Numbered from the stretch's first letter, positions 47,585-59,413 are shown. The stretch: 64,000 nt of DNA from Bacteriovorax sp. Seq25_V (GCF_000447795.1 NZ_AUNI01000021.1:62001-126000); one strand, 5' to 3'. The notes: generated by a model from the letters alone, not told the origin. Numbers and translations are program-made.

Positions 47585-49129
47585 ATGCAAGGAAACTTTC
47601 CTTTTAGCCAATTCTTGAAATCAGGCAACAGTATCAATAATTTCGACCACTTAAGCAATATTCCAGTTTCCACTCCTACCAATAATCAAGAGCTTATTGG
47701 CGACTTTGACGTGGAAGAAATCGAAATGATGAACCAAGAGATTCACAAGGTTCTACAAAACTCTGTAACTACTCAAAAATACACAGCTTTTTTTGAAGGT
47801 TCATTCAATTTAAAGACTATCAATCAAGGAACAGCCATTTTCACTGTTCCTACTCAATTTATTAAGTCAATGGTTGAAAAGAATCTTCCACAGATCTCAG
47901 AGTCAATTTTTTCAATTCTAGGCAAGCAATATCAAATAGATATAAGCGTTGAGGGAACAGCAGATCAACAAACTGCCCCTATAGAACCGCCAAAGGCAAG
48001 ATCTGCAGCTGAAGTCTCATTCAAGCTAGATCTTGAGCCAAAGAAAGAAGACCTACTCTCTAAAGTAGAAAGTAAATATATTGACCACATCAACCCTGAA
48101 CACACGGGAATTCTAATCGACCCCGTGAAGAAGTTCACAAATTTTGTTGTTGGACCATCAAATAATATGGCCTACGCGGCAGCCCTAGCGATCGCAAAAC
48201 ATCCAGGTAAAGCAGGGAAATATCCATCCTTATATATCCACAGTAATTCAGGGCTTGGTAAAACTCACCTACTCCATGCAATTGCTAATGGAGCGAAGGA
48301 GAATTATCCGCATTTCATCATTTGTCTTATTACAGCTAGAGATTTTATGAGAGAGATGATCGATGCAATTAAAGCAGAACAATTACACGAATTCAGAAAG
48401 AAGTATTCTGAGAAAGTTGATATCTTAATGATCGATGACGTTCATGAGTTAAAAGGACGTGAAGGAACTCAAAGAGAATTCTTTCATATCTTTAATGAGC
48501 TATACAATAAAGGTAAGCAGCTTATCTTTACGTCTGATAAGACTCCACAGGAGATTAATGGACTTGAAGAACGCATTAGAACAAGGTTGCAATGGGGTCT
48601 TGTTGTAGACATCCAAAAACCAGATTTTGAGACTCGTACGGCCATCATTAAAACGAAAGCTGACGAACTCGACCTATTTTTGTCTGATGACATTATTAAT
48701 CTTATCGCTTGTAACGTTAAAAATAGTATCAGAGAGCTTGAAGGATCATTAATTAAGCTATCAGCATATACAGACATCATGAAGGTCGATATCGACATTG
48801 AAATGGTTAAAGATGTACTTGCATTGAAAGAACATGAAGACGAAAGAAAGGTAACACTAGAAATCGTTGCAAAAACTACATCACATCATTTCAGAATACC
48901 AATTGCTGATCTCAAGTCTAAATCGCGTACCAAAGATATTGCCAACGCAAGATTCATTGCGATGTACCTTTCTCGTAAGATTGTTGGTGCTACCCATGAA
49001 GAAATTGGAAAATTCTATGGTGGACGTGATCATAGCTCTGTTGTTCACGCGGAACAAAAAATTACAAAACAATTAAGCAGTGACTCACAACTCTCAAGAG
49101 ACGTGATGACAATTGAAAATTCACTGTAA
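47585..49129 (+). CDS. dnaA: Replication initiator DnaA
   Basis: 514 residues from ATG 47585, with GGAG 9 nt upstream. A 75-nt longer frame exists but has no ribosome site. A non-conserved N-terminal extension of about 47 residues precedes domain I (MNQEIHKVLQNSV...). An alternative start at Met48 (47726) would remove it. Linker domain II (about 120-160) carries APIEP at 131-135, from a palindrome copy. AAA+ Walker A NSGLGKTH at 221-228, Walker B LMIDDVHEL, domain IV DNA-binding signature GGRDHSSVVHA (usually GGRDHSTVLHA). Confidence 0.97.
   Translation: MQGNFPFSQFLKSGNSINNFDHLSNIPVSTPTNNQELIGDFDVEEIEMMNQEIHKVLQNSVTTQKYTAFFEGSFNLKTINQGTAIFTVPTQFIKSMVEKNLPQISESIFSILGKQYQIDISVEGTADQQTAPIEPPKARSAAEVSFKLDLEPKKEDLLSKVESKYIDHINPEHTGILIDPVKKFTNFVVGPSNNMAYAAALAIAKHPGKAGKYPSLYIHSNSGLGKTHLLHAIANGAKENYPHFIICLITARDFMREMIDAIKAEQLHEFRKKYSEKVDILMIDDVHELKGREGTQREFFHIFNELYNKGKQLIFTSDKTPQEINGLEERIRTRLQWGLVVDIQKPDFETRTAIIKTKADELDLFLSDDIINLIACNVKNSIRELEGSLIKLSAYTDIMKVDIDIEMVKDVLALKEHEDERKVTLEIVAKTTSHHFRIPIADLKSKSRTKDIANARFIAMYLSRKIVGATHEEIGKFYGGRDHSSVVHAEQKITKQLSSDSQLSRDVMTIENSL
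47974..47989. repeat. Degenerate copy of the 16-bp palindrome in dnaA linker
   Basis: TGCCCCTATAGAACCG, half-conserved, in the codons of the domain II linker; read in the same frame as the mnmE copies (PIEP versus SIEP). Confidence 0.6.
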
Positions 49130-49165
49130 AATACCTGATAAATTCACATAACAATTTAATAAACC

Positions 49166-49395
49166 TGACTAGTCACGGCCCTGTTAACGCAGGGCCTTTT
49201 TATTTTCCACGGCCAATAGAAAGTTATCAACAAAAATGACTAGTCAATGTGAATAATATTTTCTTATAATTACAGAGACTTAGTGTATATATCAAGAAAT
49301 TATCACCGGCCGTGGATAAAATATAATTAACGGCCTCAACATGTGAATAGAAAAGTTATCAACAAGTGGATAAAATGTTGGGCCATGACTAGTCA
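49166..49395. repeat. Three copies of palindrome TGACTAGTCA around oriC
   Basis: Exact 10-bp copies at 49166-49175, 49237-49246 and 49386-49395. The first precedes the dnaA terminator stem; the other two lie among DnaA boxes. Confidence 0.8.
49177..49205 (+). terminator. dnaA terminator
   Basis: Stem GGCCCTG/CAGGGCC with a 6-nt TTAACG loop followed by TTTTTATTTT, 48 nt after the dnaA stop. Confidence 0.85.
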
Positions 49396-49724
49396 AAATA
49401 GACAAAAAGACGACATTGAAAAGAATCGAATAAATATTAACTATTGGCCGTGAATAACTATCTTAAAAACGTCAATAATTGTTCAAAAACTTTTAATATA
49501 CGCATGATGCAAAAAGTTAGAAAATAGTTTACAACGGCCGTCAACATAGGCCAAAATTTGATAAAGCAATACCACAAGGGTGTTTAAGGCTTTTAAACTT
49601 ATCCACAAAGTAATATATATAATAATATAAATATATATATAAAGAGAAAGAGAGTAAGAGCCTTGCTTACTTGAAAAAAGAAATATAAAAACTACTAAGA
49701 TTATTTGAACGTATAGGAATTGAA
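49206..49724. other. Replication origin oriC
   Basis: 519-bp gene-free region between dnaA and dnaN. DnaA-box-like 9-mers: 49224-49232 (+, TTATCAACA), 49248-49256 (-, TTATTCACA), 49300-49308 (+, weak), 49311-49319 (-, TTATCCACG), 49342-49350 (-, one mismatch), 49356-49364 (+) and 49365-49373 (-) back to back, 49449-49457 (-, TTATTCACG), 49599-49607 (+, perfect TTATCCACA). Immediately after the last box lies an almost pure A/T tract (about 49608-49650), a good unwinding element. Seven GGCC sites and two TGACTAGTCA palindromes lie between. Gene directions diverge from here. Confidence 0.9.
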
Positions 49725-50837
49725 ATGCAGATAACGGTACAATCTGAAAATTTAAGAGATGCACTTGGTAAGATACTTACTGTAGTAGATAAAAGAAATT
49801 CACGTCCAATATTAACATACACACTATTCACTGTTAGTAATGATAAAATATATTTATCAGCAACAGATCTTGAAGTATCAGCAAAATATTCTCTAAACGC
49901 AAAAACAGATGGGAATGCTAGCTTCTGTATTAATTCAAAAAACTTATTTGATATATTAAAAGAACTTCCTAACACAGATATCCACATCACGTTGGAAGAT
50001 GGTGAAAATCTCCTAAAAATAAATTGCAATGATATTCATTACTCACTTCTAATTTATGAAAGTGAAGAGTATCCAAAACTACATTTTGGAACTGAGAATA
50101 CTTTTGAAATTAATTCAGACAAACTATTAGATCTAATTAATAAAACTTCATATGCAATCTCGAACGATGAAACAAGACTTCACTTCAATGGAATCTACCT
50201 ACAAGAAGTTGAATCAAAACTGAGAGCAGTAGCAACTGATGGACATAGACTTTCACTAATTGAATTAGATCTAGCTGAACAAAATAACGAAGCACTTGTT
50301 AATGGAATTATTATTCCTAAGAAAGGTGTATTTGAATTAAAGAAAGTTGCTGAATCATATCCAGATCAAACATTAAGAATTTCACTTGATGAATCTTACA
50401 TGTATATCGAAGCAAAAGAAGAGTACCATATTGGTATTAGATTAATTGCTAGAGAATATCCAAAATACCAATCAGTAATTCCAGGTAAGACGACATTCAC
50501 ATTAACAGCTGACAAAGAAGCTATCTTTAATGCTGTTAAGAGAATTAAAATTATGTCGAATGAAAAGTCTAACGGTATTAAAGTTTTAATCAAAGATAAC
50601 TCACTAACAGTTATGGCAAACCACCCATCACTTGGTGATGCAAGAGAGACAATTCCAGTAGATTACGAAGGTAAAGAAATGGAAATTGGATTTAATGCAA
50701 AATACTTAATGGATTCATTTTCAATTTTAGATTCTGAAGACATTATCCTTGAATTAAATAACGAACTAAGTCCTGTATTAGTAAGATCAAATAATTTACA
50801 GAATTATCTTGGTATTATTATGCCACTTAGAATTTGA
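49725..50837 (+). CDS. dnaN: DNA polymerase III beta sliding clamp
   Basis: 370 residues forming one half of the ring that tethers DNA polymerase III. Starts MQITVQSENLRDALGKI; three repeats of the clamp fold; ATDLEVSA, ATDGHRLSLIE and the C-terminal LVRSNNLQNYLGIIMPLRI. AGGA 6 nt before ATG. Stop overlaps the recF start by 1 nt. Confidence 0.97.
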   Translation: MQITVQSENLRDALGKILTVVDKRNSRPILTYTLFTVSNDKIYLSATDLEVSAKYSLNAKTDGNASFCINSKNLFDILKELPNTDIHITLEDGENLLKINCNDIHYSLLIYESEEYPKLHFGTENTFEINSDKLLDLINKTSYAISNDETRLHFNGIYLQEVESKLRAVATDGHRLSLIELDLAEQNNEALVNGIIIPKKGVFELKKVAESYPDQTLRISLDESYMYIEAKEEYHIGIRLIAREYPKYQSVIPGKTTFTLTADKEAIFNAVKRIKIMSNEKSNGIKVLIKDNSLTVMANHPSLGDARETIPVDYEGKEMEIGFNAKYLMDSFSILDSEDIILELNNELSPVLVRSNNLQNYLGIIMPLRI

Positions 50838-51934
50838 TGACTAATTTAAAAATTAAAAAACTACAGGTTACTAACTTTAGAAACCTTGAATCACAGATAA
50901 TTTCCTTCTCTCCAAAAATTAATTGCATCCTTGGGGAGAATGGAAATGGTAAAACAAATATCTTAGAAGCTTTATTTGTTCTTACATATCGAAAGTCATT
51001 TCGTAAAAACACAAGTTTTCCACAATTCCTCGGTATAGACGGTGATAAGCCTGAAATATATTTTAACTCTGTTTTTGAAGAAAACACTCAAGGCAAGTTA
51101 TTAACATATTCGGGTAAGATGGACATCAATGGTTCAGCTTGGTTTATGAATAACGAACCAACTAAAAAGAAAATTGGCGCAGAGATAGTATTTATCAATC
51201 CATTTGATTCATATTCATTTAATAATATACCAGCATTTAGAAGAAAATTTTTTGATGACCATTTATCGATAATTGATAGTGCGTATAAAACAGTATTGAA
51301 TAAGTACAATTCTGCATTGAGATTTAGAAACACTCTTCTCTCTAAGAAGCCATCAAATTATGTTGAACAAATTAGAGTCATCGATAGACAAATGGCCTCT
51401 TATTCTTGCGAGCTCACAACTAAGAGAATTTCGTTTATAAACGATCTCGTTCCACTGTGCGAAGAAATTTATCGCACGATTTTTTCAGAAGAACATGAAT
51501 TAAAAATAAATTTAGATTCTCGCTTCATTGGATTTAGCGAAGATAAAATATATGACTATATGCAATCAAGACTTCCAAAGGACGATGTAGTCGGTCATAC
51601 GACGTATCAAGTTCATAAAGATGACTATGTGCTTCTTTTTGACGGATTAAATTCTTATGAATTTTGTTCTTTAGGCCAACAAAAGATGTCTTATTTGAGC
51701 CTGTTATTTGCCTATATAGAGCTATTTAGGGTAAGATTTAGCACCTACCCTATTGTACTAATTGACGACGTCTCTGGTGAGCTTGATAGGGTTAGATGGT
51801 CTCGACTAATTGAGTTTCTTGAGATGAGAGATTTTCAAGTTTTAATTACGACGGCCAATGAAAAATTTAGGGAAGAATTAGAAAAAATAGAGGGTTCCAA
51901 TAAGATATATATCGAAGGTGGAACCATACTTTAA
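50837..51934 (+). CDS. recF: DNA replication and repair protein RecF
   Basis: SMC/ABC-like ATPase that loads RecA at gaps. 365 residues from ATG 50837 (overlapping TGATG with dnaN). Walker A GENGNGKTNILEA at 33-45, the ABC-type signature region CSLGQQKMSYLSLL, and Walker B TYPIVLIDDVSGELDRVR. A TTG one codon earlier is less likely. gyrB follows 18 nt later. Confidence 0.95.
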   Translation: MTNLKIKKLQVTNFRNLESQIISFSPKINCILGENGNGKTNILEALFVLTYRKSFRKNTSFPQFLGIDGDKPEIYFNSVFEENTQGKLLTYSGKMDINGSAWFMNNEPTKKKIGAEIVFINPFDSYSFNNIPAFRRKFFDDHLSIIDSAYKTVLNKYNSALRFRNTLLSKKPSNYVEQIRVIDRQMASYSCELTTKRISFINDLVPLCEEIYRTIFSEEHELKINLDSRFIGFSEDKIYDYMQSRLPKDDVVGHTTYQVHKDDYVLLFDGLNSYEFCSLGQQKMSYLSLLFAYIELFRVRFSTYPIVLIDDVSGELDRVRWSRLIEFLEMRDFQVLITTANEKFREELEKIEGSNKIYIEGGTIL

Positions 51935-54403
<2,469 letters not shown>

Positions 54404-54418
54404 TTTTAAGGAAGAGAT

Positions 54419-56902
54419 ATGACAGACGAAACAAATAATTCAGAACATAATCACGGGAATATTCAAAATATTAATATTCGCGATGAGATGAAAAGTTGTT
54501 ACCTCGATTACGCAATGTCGGTAATCGTTGGTCGTGCACTACCAGATGTTAGAGATGGACTTAAGCCAGTTCACAGAAGATCTCTATTTGCAATGCACTC
54601 ACTTGGAAACTATCACAACAAGCCATACCTAAAATCTGCGCGTGTTGTTGGTGACGTTATCGGTAAGTATCACCCACACGGTGACTCTGCAGTTTATAAT
54701 ACAATCGTTCGTTTAGCACAGGACTTCTCGATGAGATATCCTCTTGTTGATGGTCAAGGAAACTTTGGTTCAATCGACGGTGATAGTGCGGCGGCGATGA
54801 GGTATACAGAAATTCGTATGAAGAGAATGGCGGAAGAACTTCTGCGTGATCTTGATAAGGAAACTGTTGATTGGCAACCAAACTATGATGACTCTTTAAA
54901 AGAGCCAAAAGTTTTACCAACTAAAATTCCAAACCTTTTAATTAATGGTTCGTCAGGGATTGCCGTTGGTATGGCGACTAATATTCCTCCACATAATCTT
55001 TCTGAAGTTATGAAAGCTCTTATTGCTCTAACTGATAATAGAGCACTAACAATTAATGAGCTTATGGAATTTATTCCTGGTCCAGACTTCCCTACTGCTG
55101 GTGCGATCCACGGGACTGAAGGTATTAGATCAGCTTTCCATACAGGAAAGGGTGTAATTCAAATCCGTGCAAAAATGGATGTTGAAACACATGGTAAATC
55201 TCAAGATAGAGAAAGAATTGTTATTACTGAACTTCCATACCAAGTTAACAAGGCAAAGCTAATTGAAAAAATTGCAGAGCTAGTTAACGGGAAAACACTG
55301 GAAGGTATTTCTGATATTAGAGATGAGTCTTCACGTGAAGGTATTCGTGTTGCTATTGACCTTAAAAAAGGTGAAATCGCTACAGTAATTATCAATAAAC
55401 TATATAAGATGACTCCGCTTCAATCTTCGTTTGGTATCATCTTCCTATCTATTGTTAATGGATCACCAAAAGTTCTAAATCTAAAAGAACAACTTGAGTG
55501 TTTCATTGATCACAGAAGAGAAGTTGTTATTCGAAGAACAGTTTTCGAACTTAAGAAAGCAAAAGAAAAAGCACATATCTTAGAAGGTTTAAAAGTTGCA
55601 GTTGAAAATATCGACGCAATTGTTGAAATGATTAAAAAATCTGAAGGTCCAGCTGAAGCAAAAGCGAAGTTAATGTCTGGATACAGCTTATCTGAAATTC
55701 AAGCGCAAGCTATTTTAGATATGAGACTTCAACGTCTAACAGGTCTTGAAAGAGATAAGATTATTGCTGACTACGAAGCGATCATGAATGAGATTGCTCG
55801 TTTAGAAGCTATTCTTAACAGTGAAGACCTTATTAGAGGAATCATCAAAACAGAATTCGAAGAGGTTTTAGAAAAATATGGTGATGAAAGAAGAACTGAA
55901 ATTGTTGCTAAAGCTGATGAAATTCAACTTGAAGACCTCGTTAAGGAAGAAGAGACTATTGTTACTATCACGCATAAGGGATACATTAAGAGAATGGCCA
56001 TAGACACTTACAAAGCGCAAAAGCGTGGAGGTAAAGGTGTTAAAGGTGCAGTTAATGATGATGACTTCTTTACGAATATCTTCACTGCAAATACTCACGA
56101 TACAATGTACTTCTTCACATCGCGTGGACAAGTGTTCTCTAAGAAAGTTTACAACGTACCTGAAGGAACAAGAACTTCTAAAGGTAGAAATATTGCAAAC
56201 CTTATCCAGATTCCTGGTGGCGATAAGATCAATGAGATTATCTGTGTTCCAAAAGATGCAGACTTCTCTAAATTATACCTGATCTTCGCAACTAAGCAGG
56301 GTCTAGTTAAGAGAACATCTCTTGAAGATTATAAGAACATCAAACAAAGCGGTCTGATTGCGATTAAACTTCAAGATGGAGATTCAATTGCTAACGTTAG
56401 AATTTCTGACGGAACTAAAGATGTACTTCTTTGTGCTTCAACAGGAAAGATCATTAGATTTGATGAGAATGATGCAAGACCAATGGGACGTGTTTCTCAA
56501 GGTGTAAAAGGTATCAATATCGATGATAATGAAACAATTGTTGGTATGGAGCTAATTGATGATAACGTTGAAATTCTTTCAGTAACTGAAAATGGTTACG
56601 GTAAGAGAACAATCTCTAGTGAGTACAGAAAGCAAACTCGTGGTGGTAAAGGTATCCTCGCGATGAGACTTACTGAGAAAAACGGAGACATCATCCAAAT
56701 TAAACCTGTAACAGATAAAGATGATCTAATGATCATTACAAATAAAGGTCAGGTTATTAGAACTAAGATCGCTGGTATTTCACTTATGGGTAGAACTACT
56801 CAAGGTGTAAGAATCATCAATCTCAAAGGTGACGAAAAAGTTGTTGCAGTTGAGAAGATGATGGAATCAGATTCAGACGACGATGATTCAGCAGACGAAT
56901 AA
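54419..56902 (+). CDS. gyrA: DNA gyrase subunit A
   Basis: 827 residues. Winged-helix and tower domains: [20 protein letters not shown], active Tyr near 129 in AMRYTEIRM. The C-terminal beta-pinwheel contains the GyrA box (QKRGGKG) needed to wrap DNA. Acidic tail [11 protein letters not shown]. 15 nt after gyrB. The lipoprotein gene overlaps its last codons. A GGCCGC hairpin follows. Confidence 0.98.
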   Translation: MTDETNNSEHNHGNIQNINIRDEMKSCYLDYAMSVIVGRALPDVRDGLKPVHRRSLFAMHSLGNYHNKPYLKSARVVGDVIGKYHPHGDSAVYNTIVRLAQDFSMRYPLVDGQGNFGSIDGDSAAAMRYTEIRMKRMAEELLRDLDKETVDWQPNYDDSLKEPKVLPTKIPNLLINGSSGIAVGMATNIPPHNLSEVMKALIALTDNRALTINELMEFIPGPDFPTAGAIHGTEGIRSAFHTGKGVIQIRAKMDVETHGKSQDRERIVITELPYQVNKAKLIEKIAELVNGKTLEGISDIRDESSREGIRVAIDLKKGEIATVIINKLYKMTPLQSSFGIIFLSIVNGSPKVLNLKEQLECFIDHRREVVIRRTVFELKKAKEKAHILEGLKVAVENIDAIVEMIKKSEGPAEAKAKLMSGYSLSEIQAQAILDMRLQRLTGLERDKIIADYEAIMNEIARLEAILNSEDLIRGIIKTEFEEVLEKYGDERRTEIVAKADEIQLEDLVKEEETIVTITHKGYIKRMAIDTYKAQKRGGKGVKGAVNDDDFFTNIFTANTHDTMYFFTSRGQVFSKKVYNVPEGTRTSKGRNIANLIQIPGGDKINEIICVPKDADFSKLYLIFATKQGLVKRTSLEDYKNIKQSGLIAIKLQDGDSIANVRISDGTKDVLLCASTGKIIRFDENDARPMGRVSQGVKGINIDDNETIVGMELIDDNVEILSVTENGYGKRTISSEYRKQTRGGKGILAMRLTEKNGDIIQIKPVTDKDDLMIITNKGQVIRTKIAGISLMGRTTQGVRIINLKGDEKVVAVEKMMESDSDDDDSADE

Positions 56903-57695
56903 AATATTTAGGGCCGCAAATCTTGCGGCCTTACTTTTGCTTAGCTTTCTAAGTTCATGTGACTTCACTCCAAGAATCCACAGACAAATTCTTATTGCAC
57001 AAAATTACATCACAGCGGGCGATTACGAAAAAGCCGTAAGACAATACCAGGAAATTCTAGAAGAGGTTCCACCAAAAGATATTAAAATTAAAATCTATTA
57101 TCAGCTTGGTGAACTCTATGCAATTTCCCTAGGGCAGTACGATAAAGGTATTACTTATTACGATCAAATTAGAAACTTAACGACAGAACCGATTTGGTTA
57201 GTAAAGACTGGTGAACGTATTGGTGATATCGCATTTACCTATATTCGCGACTACGCAAAATCAGAGAAAGTTTATGAGGAACTCTCAAACTTTCGTCCAA
57301 AACTAAATAACTACGATCTCTATGAATATCGTCATGCCGCTGCTCTTGTTGAACAAAATAAAACAGACAAAGCTATGAAAGCACTACTACCTATTCAGAG
57401 TAATCCAAATCATAAATTTAATAGTGAATCATTTTTTCTACAGGGTATGCTTCACTTTAATAATAAAGATTGGCAAAAATCAATCAACTATCTACGCGAA
57501 TATATCAAGCGTGAAAAAAGAAAAGATAAAATCGTTAATGCAAAGTATATTATGGCGAACGCTTACGAAACAATGGAGCGTTTGAAAACAGCGTATAATA
57601 TTTATTATTCAATCTTAGGTGATTACCCAAATACGAAAGTATTGAAAGAGCGACTAAAAAGTGTTTATGAAAGACGAGTAGCGAGGCGACGCTAA
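56883..57695 (+). CDS. TPR lipoprotein
   Basis: 270 residues. Lipoprotein signal with lipobox LSSC (Cys about 26), then helical repeats of TPR type ([51 protein letters not shown]) and a basic C-terminus. Such proteins scaffold envelope complexes; partner unknown, BamD-like resemblance is only general. The ATG at 56883 lies 20 nt inside gyrA with a weak ribosome site, so translation is probably coupled. The stop overlaps the ATG of the next gene by 1 nt. Confidence 0.75.
   Translation: MIQQTNKIFRAANLAALLLLSFLSSCDFTPRIHRQILIAQNYITAGDYEKAVRQYQEILEEVPPKDIKIKIYYQLGELYAISLGQYDKGITYYDQIRNLTTEPIWLVKTGERIGDIAFTYIRDYAKSEKVYEELSNFRPKLNNYDLYEYRHAAALVEQNKTDKAMKALLPIQSNPNHKFNSESFFLQGMLHFNNKDWQKSINYLREYIKREKRKDKIVNAKYIMANAYETMERLKTAYNIYYSILGDYPNTKVLKERLKSVYERRVARRR
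56912..56930 (+). repeat. GGCCGC hairpin after gyrA
   Basis: GGCCGC/GCGGCC stem with a 7-nt AAATCTT loop, 9 nt past the gyrA stop, inside the first codons of the lipoprotein gene. Only a weak T-rich run follows, so it would attenuate rather than end transcription. Nearly the same sequence as 24604-24620. Confidence 0.6.
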
Positions 57696-57898
57696 TGTTT
57701 GATAGAAAATGGCTTAAGCCTATGGCCCTCGCGATGAGCCTGCCCTCAAGTGCACTTGTCACAGCTTGGGTGCTTTGGACATTAGTTGAGAAGAATATCA
57801 TTTCTAAAAATGTCGCCATTGTGTTACTCATGGTGATAATTTTAAACATACTTATATCAATGGTTGTCTATGCAGTTAGAAATAACAAAAAAAATTAA
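57695..57898 (+). CDS. Small AtpZ/AtpI-like membrane protein
   Basis: 67 residues, two TM helices (about 9-30 and 39-61) with a short loop and a basic tail. Size, topology and position just upstream of atpI-like, atpB and atpE genes match AtpZ/ATPase_gene1 proteins, which help assemble or supply ions to F0. Assignment rests mainly on context. It overlaps the next gene by about 29 nt. Confidence 0.65.
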   Translation: MFDRKWLKPMALAMSLPSSALVTAWVLWTLVEKNIISKNVAIVLLMVIILNILISMVVYAVRNNKKN

Positions 57899-58256
57899 TT
57901 TCAAAAAATTTTTTACGATTTCAATCATTCCTACCGTGCTATGTTTCGCACTAGCAAAAAGTTTCTCTGAAGTTATAGCAATATCTGTTGTTTATATAGC
58001 AACTGTCATCTACTTGTTCATGTTTGCTGAGGCCATTTATCTGCTCACAAATATGTATAAAGAGGGAGAACGTAACGCACCGAAAGGAAAAGTTGCAATT
58101 TTATTTGTTGGAAAGCTCGTAATTTTAATTTCTGCGTTAATATTTGGTGTACAAATTATGGGAAGTAGGATAATTATTCCTGTAATAAATTATATTATTC
58201 AAATCTTTGTGCTTGGCGTAAGTACAAATAAAAACGATAAAGGATCGAAAGAATGA
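57870..58256 (+). CDS. AtpI-like membrane protein
   Basis: 128 residues from ATG 57870, four hydrophobic helices. AtpI helps assemble the c-ring. Only the topology and location (immediately before atpB, 4-nt overlap) support this; sequence similarity to AtpI is not obvious to me. A TTG six nt earlier is another possible start. Confidence 0.6.
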   Translation: MQLEITKKINFKKFFTISIIPTVLCFALAKSFSEVIAISVVYIATVIYLFMFAEAIYLLTNMYKEGERNAPKGKVAILFVGKLVILISALIFGVQIMGSRIIIPVINYIIQIFVLGVSTNKNDKGSKE

Positions 58257-59077
58257 AAATGACTAGATTTCTAGCCTTATTCTTAACTTCAGTCTTCTCT
58301 GTAAATGCTTTTGCAGCAGGTGGATTCACTTGGGTAACTACAGCATTACATGCTCTTCACTTAGATCATTTAACACACTCTTGGCACATCATGACTCTTG
58401 GTCTTGTTGGACTAATTTTAGTAATCGTTGGATTACTTTATAGAGTTAAAATTTCTAAGTTAAATGTTGAGCAAAGAGTAATTCCTGAAAAAGGAATCAC
58501 TTTAAGAAACCTTGTAGAGCTTTACGGTAACTTCATCTACGCACAATGTAGAGCAGTTCTTGGAGAGCACGATGCACCAAAGTATTTTAAATTTGTTGCA
58601 TTTCTTTTCATCACAATTTTTATTTCAAACGTAATTGGATTAATTCCAGGATTCTTACCTCCAACAGAAGTAATTACTACGACTCTTGCTCTTGGTGTAA
58701 TGTCTTTCATTTACTACAACATCAAAGGTTGTAAAGAACTTGGAACAATCAACTACCTTAAGCACTTTGCTGGTCCACTTTGGTACATGGCAATTTTAAT
58801 TTTTCCAATTGAAATTTTATCGAACATGATTAGACCACTTTCTCTTGCTCTACGTTTAAGAGGAAATATGATGGGTGACCACCACGTTCTAACAACATTC
58901 TTAAACCTAAATATTCTAGGTGTTAATGTTGGAGCATTTGGTGCTGCTCTTCCATTTTATGTATTAGGTCTGCTTGTTTGTTTTATTCAGGCATATGTAT
59001 TTACGATGTTATCAATGGTTTATATTAGTTTGGCGACGGCTCACCACGATCATGGTGAAGACCACGCTCATCACTAA
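58253..59077 (+). CDS. atpB: ATP synthase F0 subunit a
   Basis: 274 residues. Signal-peptide-like N-terminus ending AFAAGG, then five or six TM helices. The essential Arg lies in RPLSLALRLRGNM; the common LRLFGN reads LRLRGN here. GLIPGFLPP is also typical. The tail is His/Asp rich (HHDHGEDHAHH). It forms the ion half-channels. Separated by about 20 kb from the rest of the atp genes. Confidence 0.95.
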   Translation: MKMTRFLALFLTSVFSVNAFAAGGFTWVTTALHALHLDHLTHSWHIMTLGLVGLILVIVGLLYRVKISKLNVEQRVIPEKGITLRNLVELYGNFIYAQCRAVLGEHDAPKYFKFVAFLFITIFISNVIGLIPGFLPPTEVITTTLALGVMSFIYYNIKGCKELGTINYLKHFAGPLWYMAILIFPIEILSNMIRPLSLALRLRGNMMGDHHVLTTFLNLNILGVNVGAFGAALPFYVLGLLVCFIQAYVFTMLSMVYISLATAHHDHGEDHAHH

Positions 59078-59106
59078 GATAAACTTAAACTTATAAGGAG
59101 AATTTT

Positions 59107-59349
59107 ATGGAAGCTTCAGTTTGGACATCAAACACAGTTGCAATCAAGTACATGTTTTATTTTTTAGCTATGGCTATCGCTGCTTTCGGTGGAACAGCTG
59201 CTCAGTCAAGAGCTGCATCAGTTGCTCTTGAAGGTATCGCAAGAAACCCATCAGCTGCAGACAAAATTCAAACTCCAATGATTCTTGGTCTTGCACTTAT
59301 GGAATCACTTGTAATTTTCGTACTTATCTCTGTATTCCTTGCAGGTTAA
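59107..59349 (+). CDS. atpE: ATP synthase F0 subunit c
   Basis: 80 residues, two TM helices. Ion-binding Glu in [12 protein letters not shown] (helix 2) and the polar loop ARNPSA. Helix 1 carries Gln 13 residues before the loop Arg, and Ser follows the Glu, as in Na+-type c subunits; Leu replaces the Val. See findings. Ribosome site AAGGAG 7 nt upstream. Followed by a strong terminator. Confidence 0.95.
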   Translation: MEASVWTSNTVAIKYMFYFLAMAIAAFGGTAAQSRAASVALEGIARNPSAADKIQTPMILGLALMESLVIFVLISVFLAG

Positions 59350-59378
59350 TTCGAAGAAAACAAATTTCTAAGAAAATG

Positions 59379-59403
59379 AGGGAGCTTCTAGCTCCCTTTT
59401 TTT
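59379..59403 (+). terminator. atpE terminator
   Basis: Stem AGGGAGC/GCTCCCT with loop TTCTA followed by seven T residues. Confidence 0.9.
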
Positions 59404-59413
59404 ATACTCCAAT

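Noticed and set aside
49608-49650. AT microsatellite near dnaN
   Set aside because: Better explained as the origin unwinding element because it directly follows a perfect DnaA box.
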